Source: Pedobacter sp. ISL-64 (lineage in GTDB: Bacteria > Bacteroidota > Bacteroidia > Sphingobacteriales > Sphingobacteriaceae). From it: a DNA stretch of 64,000 bases. A program made the translations under genes and the position numbers. Below are positions 25,528 through 33,990 of the stretch, piece by piece; position 1 is the first letter of the stretch; every line of letters starts with the position of its first letter. The notes below the pieces were generated by a model. It was not told the origin of the DNA. It did not search any database and saw only the letters and a program-made list of their open reading frames with translations. The stretch spans positions 1 through 64,000 of the forward strand of contig NZ_JAGGPU010000001.1 of the NCBI RefSeq assembly GCF_018613605.1, read 5' to 3'.

Positions 25528-26553
25528 ATGGATACGAATATCAATAAAACAATTAATGCGGGTTTATTAGCTTACGGCATGTCAGGGAAAGTTTTTCACG
25601 CTCCTTTTTTACAGGCACACAGCGGGTTCAATTTAAAGGCTATAGTAGAACGCAGCCATAAAAACGCAGTTAATGATTACCCAAGTATTACAAGTTATAA
25701 TAGTGTTGAGGAGCTTTTAAATGATGCCGAAATAGAGTTGGTTGTTATTAATACACCTAATAATCTTCATTATGAGCATTCGAAAGCAGCATTAACCAAG
25801 CATAAACACATTCTGGTTGAAAAACCATTTACGGCAACAGCTGCGCAGGCAAAGGAACTTTTTGAACTTGCCGATAGTGTAGGGAAACAAATCTTTTTCT
25901 ACCAGAACCGCCGTTGGGACAGTGATTTTACTTCGGTTAAAAAGGTGATTGAAAGCGGTAAATTAGGTAAATTGAACGAAATGCACCTGCGTTACGATCG
26001 CTACCGTAATGTAATTGGGCCGAAAGCATTTAAAGAAAACCCGGTAGAGGCCAGCGGACTTTTATACGATTTAGGCCCGCACTTGTTAGACCAGGTAATA
26101 TGCCTGTTTGGCAAACCATTGAGTTACCATAAAATTCTGGGTAAGAATAGATTAGGTACTTTGGTCGACGATTATTTCTCGATCCAATTGAGTTACCCTA
26201 ATAGTTTGTATGTTTTTGTTACTTCGAGCATGTTGGTGGTAAACCCACAGGCAGGATTTGTTTTACATGGCGTAAATGGAAGTTTTATTAAACAAAGAAC
26301 GGATATTCAGGAAGAACAGCTGCTGGCGGGTATGAAATTAACCGATCCGGGTTACGGCATTGAGTCCGCAAGTAAGGATGGTTTATTAACAACCATTGCT
26401 GCTGAAGGCCATAAAACTGAGGAGACAATTCCATCAGAAGTAGGAAGTTATCTACCGCTTTTCGAAGCTGTTTATCAAGCCATAAAAAACAATAAACCCT
26501 ATCCGGTTACACGTGAGGATGTTTTGATCCAATTAGAAATTATCGAAAGCTAA
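25528..26553 (+). CDS. Gfo/Idh/MocA family oxidoreductase
   Basis: 341 aa. The N-terminal Rossmann domain has the nucleotide loop LLAYGMSGKVFHAPFL (residues 13-28), a variant typical of the YhhX/oxidoreductase subgroup, then VINTPNNLHYEHSKAAL and the conserved EKPFTATAAQA around Lys96, which contributes to catalysis. The C-terminal alpha/beta domain carries YDLGPHLLDQVICLFG with the expected active-site His. It should oxidise or reduce a sugar or cyclitol with NAD(P). The substrate is unknown; no sugar operon adjoins it. Confidence 0.9.
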   Translation: MDTNINKTINAGLLAYGMSGKVFHAPFLQAHSGFNLKAIVERSHKNAVNDYPSITSYNSVEELLNDAEIELVVINTPNNLHYEHSKAALTKHKHILVEKPFTATAAQAKELFELADSVGKQIFFYQNRRWDSDFTSVKKVIESGKLGKLNEMHLRYDRYRNVIGPKAFKENPVEASGLLYDLGPHLLDQVICLFGKPLSYHKILGKNRLGTLVDDYFSIQLSYPNSLYVFVTSSMLVVNPQAGFVLHGVNGSFIKQRTDIQEEQLLAGMKLTDPGYGIESASKDGLLTTIAAEGHKTEETIPSEVGSYLPLFEAVYQAIKNNKPYPVTREDVLIQLEIIES

Positions 26554-26594
26554 CCCTTATCTGTGCAATCATTTAAATCCGTGTAATCCTTGTT

Positions 26595-27368
26595 ATGAAC
26601 TCGCTTCCACTTGCCTACTTAATTCCTATTTTTCTAATTGCCCTTTATCTCATCCTTAAAAAAAAGAAGGCTACTGTTGAGCCTTTAACGGATGTAGACA
26701 AAAAGATACTGGATGATTATGTAGGGTATTACCATAATCTCGATTCGACCGATAAGCTGAGGTTTGAGCAGAAAGTGGCCGCGTTTTTCAGCACGGTTAA
26801 GATAGAAGCGGTGGGTTTAGAAATGACAACATTAGATGAGTTGCTGATTGCCTCGAGCGCAGTTATCCCCATTTTTGGTTTTGACGATTGGCAATACAAA
26901 AACTTAACCAGCGTTTTATTGTATCCGGATACTTTTAATAAAGATTTCCAGTTTGAAGGTGGCGAAAGGAATATTATGGGTATGGTAGGGACGGGTTATA
27001 TGAATGGACAGATGATTTTATCACGCTCGGCCTTGCGACATGGTTTTTCTAAAAGTGCAGGGAAAGAAAATACCGCTATACACGAATTTGTGCATCTTTT
27101 GGATAAATCTGACGGCGCAACAGATGGTGTTCCAGAGAATTTAATTGCACATGAATATACTTTGCCCTGGATTAAGATGATGCATGAGGAAATGGAAAAA
27201 ATTGAAGACAATAAATCGGATATTAACCCTTATGCCATTACCAATCAGGCTGAATTTTTTGCTGTGGTTTCTGAATATTTCTTTGAAAAACCTGAACAGT
27301 TAAGGGAAAAACATCCGGAATTATATTTTCAATTAAGCCGCATTTTTGCGCAACAGCCTGCAGGTTAA
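26595..27368 (+). CDS. Zinc-dependent peptidase, MtfA-like (M90)
   Basis: 257 aa. An N-terminal membrane helix (about 5-22) is followed by the MtfA-type peptidase domain with the zinc motif HEFVH (His163-His167) and the downstream Glu in NQAEFFAVVSEYFFE. The region FDDWQYKNLTSVLLYPDTF is also characteristic. In E. coli MtfA is soluble and acts on the Mlc repressor; here the protein appears membrane-anchored, so its target may differ. The next gene starts one base after its stop codon, suggesting coupling. Confidence 0.88.
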   Translation: MNSLPLAYLIPIFLIALYLILKKKKATVEPLTDVDKKILDDYVGYYHNLDSTDKLRFEQKVAAFFSTVKIEAVGLEMTTLDELLIASSAVIPIFGFDDWQYKNLTSVLLYPDTFNKDFQFEGGERNIMGMVGTGYMNGQMILSRSALRHGFSKSAGKENTAIHEFVHLLDKSDGATDGVPENLIAHEYTLPWIKMMHEEMEKIEDNKSDINPYAITNQAEFFAVVSEYFFEKPEQLREKHPELYFQLSRIFAQQPAG

Positions 27369-27369
27369 A

Positions 27370-28275
27370 ATGGTCAATTATCAAATAAAAATAGTTACAA
27401 TAATCATCTGGAGCCTAGTCTCTATAACTGCCTTTGCACAGAAAACCTATGTGTTAAGACAAAATTATCCAACGGGTTATAAGTACGATTTCACACTTAC
27501 TTCCGAACAGATCATTAACCAGAAAATTGCTGGCCGCGATGTGCATTTAACCCAAAGCATTGGAACGGATTATACTTTTGATATTACCGAAGGTCATAGT
27601 GGCGAAAAGGATGTGAAAGTAATATATAACAGAATTTTCATGAAATCTGTAGCGATGGGCAACACCATGACCCTCAATTCAGATGATCAGGATAGTACCA
27701 AAAAGAATCCTTTTAGCGGCTTAAAAGGGGCGTCTTTTTATATGACTGTAACCCCAAACGGTGGGATTAAAACAGTCGCTGGTATCGATAAAATGCTCGA
27801 TAATATGGCGGCAAGGATGACTAAAGATACCAGTCAGGTTAAACAGATTAAAAATGCTTTAAGTAAACAATTTAGCAACGAGGTAGTAAAACAGACCATG
27901 GAATCGTCATTTAAAATTTACCCTGATAAACCCGTTAAAATAGGCGACAGCTGGACGGTTGATACTAAAATGCAGATGAGTATGCCCATTGAAACGATTA
28001 CACAATACACATTGAAGGAAGTGAAAGATGGTATTGCTATTTTGAGCGTAAAAGGAACATTAGTCTCAAAAGGAAATTTTGAAGTGATGGGCAACAAAAT
28101 GGAAACCGATCTACAAGGAACCAACTCAGGAGAAACCTCACTTGATATGAAAACCGGAATTGTACTTAACAGCCACCTACGTGTAGAGCTGTATGGTAAA
28201 ATGAAATCGATGGGGCAGGACATCGATTTCGAAATGCAGGGTATTAATAAAATTGTAGGGAAAGAGATTAATTAG
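27370..28275 (+). CDS. Secreted DUF6263-type protein
   Basis: 301 aa from the ATG at 27370, which directly follows the peptidase stop. A signal peptide (about 1-24, ending FAQ) is followed by a beta-rich periplasmic domain with alternating hydrophobic strands; GDSWTVDTKMQMSMP and IETITQYTLKEVKDGIAIL resemble DUF6263 family members of Bacteroidota. There are no Cys, catalytic motif or membrane segments after the signal peptide. Function unknown; it may be an accessory to the adjacent peptidase. Confidence 0.75.
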   Translation: MVNYQIKIVTIIIWSLVSITAFAQKTYVLRQNYPTGYKYDFTLTSEQIINQKIAGRDVHLTQSIGTDYTFDITEGHSGEKDVKVIYNRIFMKSVAMGNTMTLNSDDQDSTKKNPFSGLKGASFYMTVTPNGGIKTVAGIDKMLDNMAARMTKDTSQVKQIKNALSKQFSNEVVKQTMESSFKIYPDKPVKIGDSWTVDTKMQMSMPIETITQYTLKEVKDGIAILSVKGTLVSKGNFEVMGNKMETDLQGTNSGETSLDMKTGIVLNSHLRVELYGKMKSMGQDIDFEMQGINKIVGKEIN

Positions 28276-28287
28276 ATTTAGTGTTGT

Positions 28288-28371
28288 CGTCATTCCCAAC
28301 TTGATTGGGAATCTTAATGCTTTACAGTGCTTGTTATAAGCTTTAGGATTCCCGGATACGTGAGAATGACG
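28288..28371. repeat. REP-like palindromic element
   Basis: Starts CGTCATTCCCAACTTGATTG and ends with GGATACGTGAGAATGACG. The left end is identical for over 25 bases to the unit at 19465. It lies between convergent genes. Confidence 0.65.
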
Positions 28372-28391
28372 ATCACTCAAAATATTTATAT

Positions 28392-29378
28392 TTACAAACT
28401 TCCGGTTAATGCTACCAAAAATTCCGTCGGAATTTCGATATGCGGAATATGTCCGCAGGCATCAAATTCGATAATTTTAGCCCCGATAATTTTGGCTGCA
28501 GTCTGCTTTCCTAAAAGTTTATATTGCCCGTGTAAAGCCTGTTGATCTGGCGTAAGCAGGCCTTTGCCGACGATGGTTTTATCTTCTTTACCAATAAACA
28601 AAACAGTAGGAACCTTTAAATTCTGAAATTCGTAGACCACAGGTTGTTCATAAATCATAGTATAAGTTAGTGCGGCAACTTTAGCCCAGCGTGGGTAGTC
28701 GGAACTATTGGTTACCCCTCCGGCAATGCTCACCAGGTATTCGTATTCGGGTTTCCAATAGGTAAAATAGGAACCCTGGTAATATTTACGAACACTTTCG
28801 GCTGTGGTTTTAAGTTCGGTTTGGTATTGTTGTGCAGTGGTGATATAAGGAATGAAAGTTTTATAATCTTCTAGCCCGATTGGGTTTTCGAGCAAGAGTT
28901 TTTCAGTTCTTTCCGGGTACATCAAGGCAAAACGCGTAGCCAGCATACCGCCCATACTATGACCTAAAACCACGGTTTTTTGAACGCCTAAGGTATCCAG
29001 CAGTCTTTTATTCCAGGTAGCCATTTGGTGGAAACTGTAATGGATAAATGCTTTAGATGATTTGCCAAAACCAATTTGATCAGGTACGATAACCCGGTAA
29101 CCAATGTTAGTTAAGGCTTTAATTACATTACCCCAATAATAACCGCCAAAATTTTTACCGTGAAAGAGGATTGCTGTTTTTCCGTTGGGGGCAGCGGTTG
29201 GTGCAACATCCATATAGGCCATTTTAATATCCTGCCCTTCTGTATTGATAGGGAAATATTTAACCGGATATGGGTATTTAACGTTATCAAGGGTGATAGA
29301 TAGGGTGTCTATTTTTTGTGCTTGTGCATGGCTAAAAACGAACAAAGTAAGTATAAGTAAAAGGAAGTATCTCTTCAT
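28392..29378 (-). CDS. Secreted alpha/beta hydrolase
   Basis: 328 aa. A signal peptide (1-20, cut after AQA) is followed by an alpha/beta-hydrolase fold: oxyanion loop LFHGKNFGGYYW near 72, nucleophile elbow GHSMGGM with Ser141, an acid near 265 and the catalytic His in DACGHIPHIE near 312. All three catalytic positions are present. It should be a periplasmic or secreted esterase-like enzyme; the substrate is not evident. Monocistronic, with a REP-like element at its 3' end. Confidence 0.88.
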   Translation of the reverse strand: MKRYFLLLILTLFVFSHAQAQKIDTLSITLDNVKYPYPVKYFPINTEGQDIKMAYMDVAPTAAPNGKTAILFHGKNFGGYYWGNVIKALTNIGYRVIVPDQIGFGKSSKAFIHYSFHQMATWNKRLLDTLGVQKTVVLGHSMGGMLATRFALMYPERTEKLLLENPIGLEDYKTFIPYITTAQQYQTELKTTAESVRKYYQGSYFTYWKPEYEYLVSIAGGVTNSSDYPRWAKVAALTYTMIYEQPVVYEFQNLKVPTVLFIGKEDKTIVGKGLLTPDQQALHGQYKLLGKQTAAKIIGAKIIEFDACGHIPHIEIPTEFLVALTGSL

Positions 29379-29514
29379 AATGGGTAATGATGTAAAACTA
29401 AAAAGCTAATTGGCCCAAGTTAAACTTTTGCCAATTAGTTAGCTTAAAAATCATGCCCTTTTTGCAATAATCACGGTAATTTTTAAAAGGTTATTATTCT
29501 TCTAGGTAAAAGCA

Positions 29515-30372
29515 TTATTTAATTATTTGCTTCAGATTGATCATAGGTATTTGAATACTTGTTTCATCAGAGAGCTTGCCACTCGCTTTATTAATCTTAA
29601 TGCGTTGAAAATTTACTTCATTCTTTCCCAGGCTATTTAATATAAGGGTATCTATGGGGGCCACATTTTTATTTTCCTCATTTTTGAATTCTGCTTTTGC
29701 ATTTTTTAAATTCAGATCTACATTCCCTAGCGTTGTATTGTTTACAGTTAGGTATCCGGTATTAATATCCACCTTCAGGTTTTTAATCGCCGCATCTTCA
29801 ATCATTATGTTTGGTATCACTACATCTTGTTGTTCATAAACGGTTTGCTTTATAAGGTGCAGGTCTTTAATTTTCATCCCTTCTCCTAATCTGAAGTTTA
29901 TGCCTTTTACGATTTCCACATTTAAACTTTCCTGATTCGCTGATAAGTCATCAATCGATACGTTGTTAAAAATAATACTTTCTAAATTTGGCGAAAAAAT
30001 CAACAGTGTTCCATATTGATATTTGTTTCTTTTTTTTAAAGAGATATGAAGTTTTCCATCATCGTCTATTTTGTAATCGATATCAGAGGCAAGAGCTGTG
30101 GTTGCTTTAAACAAGAACTTATCACTGGCAATAATTTTTACGTTAAGAAAAGATGATTCCGAACCACTAATCACTACATTATGAAATGCCTTGACCGGAT
30201 ATTTTTTGATAAACCGATCTAAATCGCTATTAATATTTTCGGCTCCCATTAGCATTTTATTATAAGTTTTATTGTCGATGCGGTTTGCTTTGGCAATCAA
30301 AATCATTACTGTTAAGGGAACAATAAGAAGGGTAAGTGCTAACCCTATTAAAAGTTTACTACTTGTTTTCAT
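29515..30372 (-). CDS. GIN-domain-like surface protein in a GntR/ABC operon
   Basis: 285 aa. An N-terminal membrane helix or uncleaved signal (7-29) is followed by a long beta-strand-rich, Cys-free domain with repeated short strands such as NLKVDINTGYLTVNNTTL, like the head_GIN (DUF2807) beta-helix proteins of Bacteroidota. It is the last gene of a four-gene operon, 3 bases after the GntR regulator. Its role is unknown; being co-transcribed with an ABC-2 exporter suggests a periplasmic accessory role or stress output. Confidence 0.65.
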   Translation of the reverse strand: MKTSSKLLIGLALTLLIVPLTVMILIAKANRIDNKTYNKMLMGAENINSDLDRFIKKYPVKAFHNVVISGSESSFLNVKIIASDKFLFKATTALASDIDYKIDDDGKLHISLKKRNKYQYGTLLIFSPNLESIIFNNVSIDDLSANQESLNVEIVKGINFRLGEGMKIKDLHLIKQTVYEQQDVVIPNIMIEDAAIKNLKVDINTGYLTVNNTTLGNVDLNLKNAKAEFKNEENKNVAPIDTLILNSLGKNEVNFQRIKINKASGKLSDETSIQIPMINLKQIIK

Positions 30373-30375
30373 TTT

Positions 30376-30750
30376 TTAGGCGTTAAAGTTTTGTGATACA
30401 AAAGTTTGATAGCGGGATTTTAGCTCATCGAAATCAATTTCCAAGAGGTAAAGGTTCCTGAACAGATTGGGCAGTTCATTGTCAATAAAGCTAGTTTTAC
30501 GATATTGTTTTACCTGATCGATAGTATCATCAGCAAGGAAAAAACCTATTCCCCTTTTGTTGTTAAGGATATTCTTGCCCTGCAATAATTCGTAGGTGCG
30601 CATTACCGTATTGGGGTTTACCTCAAGTTCTACTGCCATTTCCCTAACTGATGGTATTTTTTCGTCGGCTTTCCATTTACCCAGCAAAATTTGTTCGCAA
30701 ACATATTCGGCTATCTGTAGGTAAATTGCCTTGTTGTTATTAAATTCCAT
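30376..30750 (-). CDS. GntR family regulator, YtrA subfamily
   Basis: 124 aa, the short form of GntR proteins: winged helix at 8-75 with the recognition segment REMAVELEVNPNTVMRTYELLQ and only a small C-terminal dimerising helix pair. YtrA-type regulators usually repress a neighbouring ABC transporter. Here the gene starts on the base after the permease stop and precedes the GIN-like gene. The likely operator is the inverted repeat at 32386-32405, just ahead of the first gene, which would make the operon autoregulated. Confidence 0.9.
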   Translation of the reverse strand: MEFNNNKAIYLQIAEYVCEQILLGKWKADEKIPSVREMAVELEVNPNTVMRTYELLQGKNILNNKRGIGFFLADDTIDQVKQYRKTSFIDNELPNLFRNLYLLEIDFDELKSRYQTFVSQNFNA

Positions 30751-31548
30751 TTAGGCCTCCTTTTCTTTTAAACGTATAAATGAGATGAACCAGAATGCCA
30801 GTGTTAATAATATGCCAATTAAACTTGTTAGGAAAAAAATATTTTTTTCGTCTTGCCAATAATGGCTTCCAACCCAAACAGTGTTGTTAGTTAATTTTTT
30901 CATAACAAAAATTGTCGAAGTAACCCAAAATACCCCGAAGGCCATCACCGAAATTGCTGTTTTAATGTAATGGAAGCTCTGGAAAAAAATAGAACCTAGT
31001 AAAAAAACAGCATTGATTAAGAATGGCACGTAGTAATACTCATAAAATTGCTTAACAGTCGTAGTTGAAAAGAAATACGCTAGGTTATCTATAACTACTT
31101 TTTTACCGTAATGGTCATTATAACTTGATACTAGCGTATGGGTTGACCTGACAGACGAGACAAAGATAAGATCAGTTAGGTAGAAGCATAGCAAATAGCT
31201 TGGTATTGCAACTATTACAGTGTAAAATATACCACATGAAAATTTTTCAATGCTGGATGCAGGAATCAAAATATTAATAATTGCCTTGGGCTTTTGCCCT
31301 AAGTGCATAAAATAACTGTTAGCTATAATGCTCACGAAAAGCAAGCCCGTAATCAAAAATAACGGATACCTGAAGTTTAATGTATCATAAGAAAGGTGTT
31401 TCAATTTATCATCAGTTAGGCTTATGGAATAAATAAGGGCTAAAATCCCAATTAATACACCGAAACTGATCAGGTAAATTTTTCCAAAATCAAGCCATTG
31501 TCTTCTAAGCAATAAGCCAAATCTATTAATATTGAATGTGTTGTTCAT
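30751..31548 (-). CDS. ABC-2 type permease-like membrane protein
   Basis: 265 aa with six hydrophobic helices (about 23-40, 60-80, 105-130, 175-195, 200-220, 235-258). No named ABC-2 motif is sharp, but the position, three bases after the ATPase gene and directly upstream of a YtrA-type regulator, is the standard layout. It should be the membrane half of the exporter. The substrate is not known; related systems respond to cell-envelope antibiotics. Confidence 0.8.
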   Translation of the reverse strand: MNNTFNINRFGLLLRRQWLDFGKIYLISFGVLIGILALIYSISLTDDKLKHLSYDTLNFRYPLFLITGLLFVSIIANSYFMHLGQKPKAIINILIPASSIEKFSCGIFYTVIVAIPSYLLCFYLTDLIFVSSVRSTHTLVSSYNDHYGKKVVIDNLAYFFSTTTVKQFYEYYYVPFLINAVFLLGSIFFQSFHYIKTAISVMAFGVFWVTSTIFVMKKLTNNTVWVGSHYWQDEKNIFFLTSLIGILLTLAFWFISFIRLKEKEA

Positions 31549-31551
31549 CGC

Positions 31552-32379
31552 TTAACTGAATAAAGGTTTAAATTTGATTTTTTCGGCAAGTATAGCATTG
31601 AAAAGAAGTTCCATATCTAATTTGCTTTCTTCTTGATGATAGTTTGGCATAACAGCATTATACCCAGAGAGTGATGCCTCCGCGTAGATGATGCTATCAT
31701 CGATTTCTTTAACTTTCTTGAAGGTTAACTTTGTTGTAATTTCTTCTACCGTAGCTTTAAGGGCGATATCGTTCTCATCAAGCATAATCACGGTATCGAT
31801 CAGGTTGTCCAAATCTCTAACCTGGTGGGTGGAGATGATGATACACCGTTCATCTGTCATGGCAGAAGCCATAATTTTTCTGAACTGTGCTTTAGAAGGA
31901 ATATCCAATCCATTTGTAGGCTCATCCATAATGACCAATTTCGCCCGTGTAGCCAACCCGAAAGCAATAATTACCTTTTTCTTTTGGCCGTAACTCATAT
32001 TAATGAGTTTCTGCTCTACCGGAATGTCGAATTCTTTTATCAGATCAGTAAAATAACTGTGATCAAAATTTTTATAAAATGGTGCGCTTGCTTTTAAATA
32101 GGCATCTATTTTTACTGATGGTAAATAGAATTCTTCAGGTATAAAACAAATCTGCGCTAATAGTGCTGGCTGTCTTTTGGCCGGGTTAAAGCCCATTACA
32201 TCCAACGTGCCACTCTGTGCATACACCAAACCGGCAAGATTTTTTAACAGGGTCGATTTGCCTGCCCCATTTTTTCCAAGCAAACCGTAAATATGACCAT
32301 TGCTTAACCGCATGCTCATATTTTTAAATAATGGCTTATGCTTGCTGTAGCCAAAATTAAGATTGTTAATATTTATCAT
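31552..32379 (-). CDS. ABC transporter ATP-binding protein
   Basis: 275 aa from the ATG at 32379; an in-frame ATG further upstream (32487) would run through the promoter and operator. Walker A is GLLGKNGAGKSTLL (about 32-45), the signature is divergent (MSYGQKKKV), Walker B is LVIMDEPTNGLD and the H-loop STHQVRDL. The C-terminal 70 residues (from about 205) are not part of the ABC core. It is the first gene of the operon and is followed by its permease after three bases. Confidence 0.92.
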   Translation of the reverse strand: MININNLNFGYSKHKPLFKNMSMRLSNGHIYGLLGKNGAGKSTLLKNLAGLVYAQSGTLDVMGFNPAKRQPALLAQICFIPEEFYLPSVKIDAYLKASAPFYKNFDHSYFTDLIKEFDIPVEQKLINMSYGQKKKVIIAFGLATRAKLVIMDEPTNGLDIPSKAQFRKIMASAMTDERCIIISTHQVRDLDNLIDTVIMLDENDIALKATVEEITTKLTFKKVKEIDDSIIYAEASLSGYNAVMPNYHQEESKLDMELLFNAILAEKIKFKPLFS

Positions 32380-32385
32380 ATCTAC

Positions 32386-32437
32386 TGTATTAGTTAAATA
32401 ATACACTAATGTATGATGTTGTTTGATGATCTCCAAA
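32386..32437 (-). promoter_or_regulatory. Promoter and GntR-type operator of the ABC operon
   Basis: Perfect inverted repeat TGTATTA-N6-TAATACA at 32386-32405, six bases upstream of the ATG. Immediately upstream on the minus strand is TACATTAG (32413 to 32406, one mismatch to TAnnTTTG) with TTTG 20 bases further (32437 to 32434). The repeat therefore covers the transcription start. The half-site type and position suit a YtrA/GntR repressor encoded in the same operon. Confidence 0.6.
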
Positions 32438-32668
32438 TTATTTTGAAAAAAGTTTAGCGCTGAGCGAATAGGGGTTAGCGTTTTCACGCCTATCGCTCCG
32501 CGCCCTACGCCACGGGAAGGTAAAATATCAGTCTAATAATTGTTGCATTAAAACATCCTTAATGTGGAGATTGTATGTTTGTGGAAAAGCAAAGAGCGCT
32601 TGGGCAAATGACTTTATTTTCCTTTGCGAAAAAACTTTGAGTTCTTTGCGGTAAAATATCCCAATATT

Positions 32669-33748
32669 ATGTCTAAATTATTTTCTCCTTTTACCATAAA
32701 GGATGTAACCTTAAAAAATAGAATTGTTATTTCGCCAATGTGCCAGTATTCTGCTGTTGATGGTTTTGCAACCGATTGGCATTTGGTGCATTTAGGAAGC
32801 CGTGCCGTTGGTGGTGCAGGTTTAATTATCCAGGAAGCTTCTGCAGTAACTGCCGATGGAAGAATTACCTATGCCGATTTGGGCATCTGGAAAGATGAAC
32901 ATGTAGCTAAATTAAAACAGATTGTTTCGTTTATCCATGATAATGGAGCAATTGCAGGCATTCAACTGGCGCACGCAGGTAGAAAAGCCAGTTGTGAAGT
33001 GCCCTGGAAAGGTGGCGAACAAATTGCCGCTGGTGAAAATAGCTGGAAACCAATTGCGCCATCTCCAATTTCTTTTAAGCCAGGACAGGTTGAACCACAT
33101 GAATTAACGATATCAGAGATTCAGGATATTGTTTTTGCCTTCCGGGCAGCAGCTAAACGTGCATTGGATGCAGGCTATAAAGTTGTAGAAATACATGCTG
33201 CGCACGGTTATTTACTACATCAGTTTTTTAGTCCGCTGAGCAATAAACGTACAGATGTTTATGGCGGAAGTTTCGAAAACCGTATTCGTTTGGTAATCGA
33301 TGTGGTTGAAGCTGTACAATCGGTATGGCCGGAAAACTTGCCTTTATTTGTTCGCATTTCTGCAACGGATTGGACGGAAGGTGGCTGGAACGAGAACGAC
33401 TCGCTACAATTGGCAGCGGTGCTAAAAGATCGCGGTGTGGATTTAATTGATACCTCATCGGGGGGTAATGTGCCCGATGCTTTTATTCCTGCGGGGCCAA
33501 ACTATCAGGTTCCTTTTGCTGATAAGATCAGAAATGAAATTGGCATTTATACAGGTGCAGTAGGCGTGATTGTAGAGGCGCAGCAGGCGGAAGAAATTTT
33601 AGAACAAGGCAAAGCTGATTTGATTTTTATTGCACGCGAATCGCTGCGTGATGCCTATTTTCCTACCCATGCGGCGCAGGTACTTGGCGATGATACCGAA
33701 TGGCCAAATCAGTATGTGAGGGCTAAGAGGACAGTGGTTAAGAAGTGA
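32669..33748 (+). CDS. namA: Old Yellow Enzyme-type NADH:flavin oxidoreductase (YqjM-like)
   Basis: 359 aa from the ATG at 32669. A TIM-barrel FMN enzyme of the YqjM class: VISPMCQYSAVDGFATDWH carries the cysteine that tunes FMN in YqjM, GIQLAHAGRKAS holds the active-site His pair region, and HAAHGYLLHQFFSPLSNKRTD and a C-terminal FIARESLRDAYF complete the family pattern. It reduces activated C=C bonds of enones and other electrophiles using NADPH. The exact physiological substrate is unknown. Monocistronic; shares a bidirectional terminator with the TonB receptor. Confidence 0.92.
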   Translation: MSKLFSPFTIKDVTLKNRIVISPMCQYSAVDGFATDWHLVHLGSRAVGGAGLIIQEASAVTADGRITYADLGIWKDEHVAKLKQIVSFIHDNGAIAGIQLAHAGRKASCEVPWKGGEQIAAGENSWKPIAPSPISFKPGQVEPHELTISEIQDIVFAFRAAAKRALDAGYKVVEIHAAHGYLLHQFFSPLSNKRTDVYGGSFENRIRLVIDVVEAVQSVWPENLPLFVRISATDWTEGGWNENDSLQLAAVLKDRGVDLIDTSSGGNVPDAFIPAGPNYQVPFADKIRNEIGIYTGAVGVIVEAQQAEEILEQGKADLIFIARESLRDAYFPTHAAQVLGDDTEWPNQYVRAKRTVVKK

Positions 33749-33781
33749 TTGGGTTTGGATAACAACCTCAAATAAATAGGG

Positions 33782-33865
33782 CGTCATCTCGACTGAAGCG
33801 TAGCGAAATGGAGAGATCTGTCTATGCAGATTTCTCGGCTCAGTTATACTTCGCTCGAAATGACG
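33782..33865. repeat. REP-like palindromic element
   Basis: CGTCATCTCGACTGAAGC on the left and TTCGCTCGAAATGACG on the right, with an inner GAGAGATCTG / CAGATTTCTC stem. The same type occurs at 63111-63201. Confidence 0.65.
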
Positions 33866-33926
33866 ACCTTTCTATTGGAGCCCGTCGATAATAGCGAAAT
33901 GACGATTAATCTTAGATATACTTAAA

Positions 33927-33966
33927 CAAAAAGCGGAGTGATCTTATTGATCAACCCCGCTTTTTG
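33927..33966. terminator. Bidirectional terminator between convergent genes
   Basis: CAAAAAGCGG pairs with CCGCTTTTTG with a second inner GATC/GATC stem; A- and T-tracts on both sides. It serves the reductase gene (plus) and the TonB receptor gene (minus). Confidence 0.75.
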
Positions 33967-33990
33967 TCTGTAAATGGTATTTAGTGAGTT

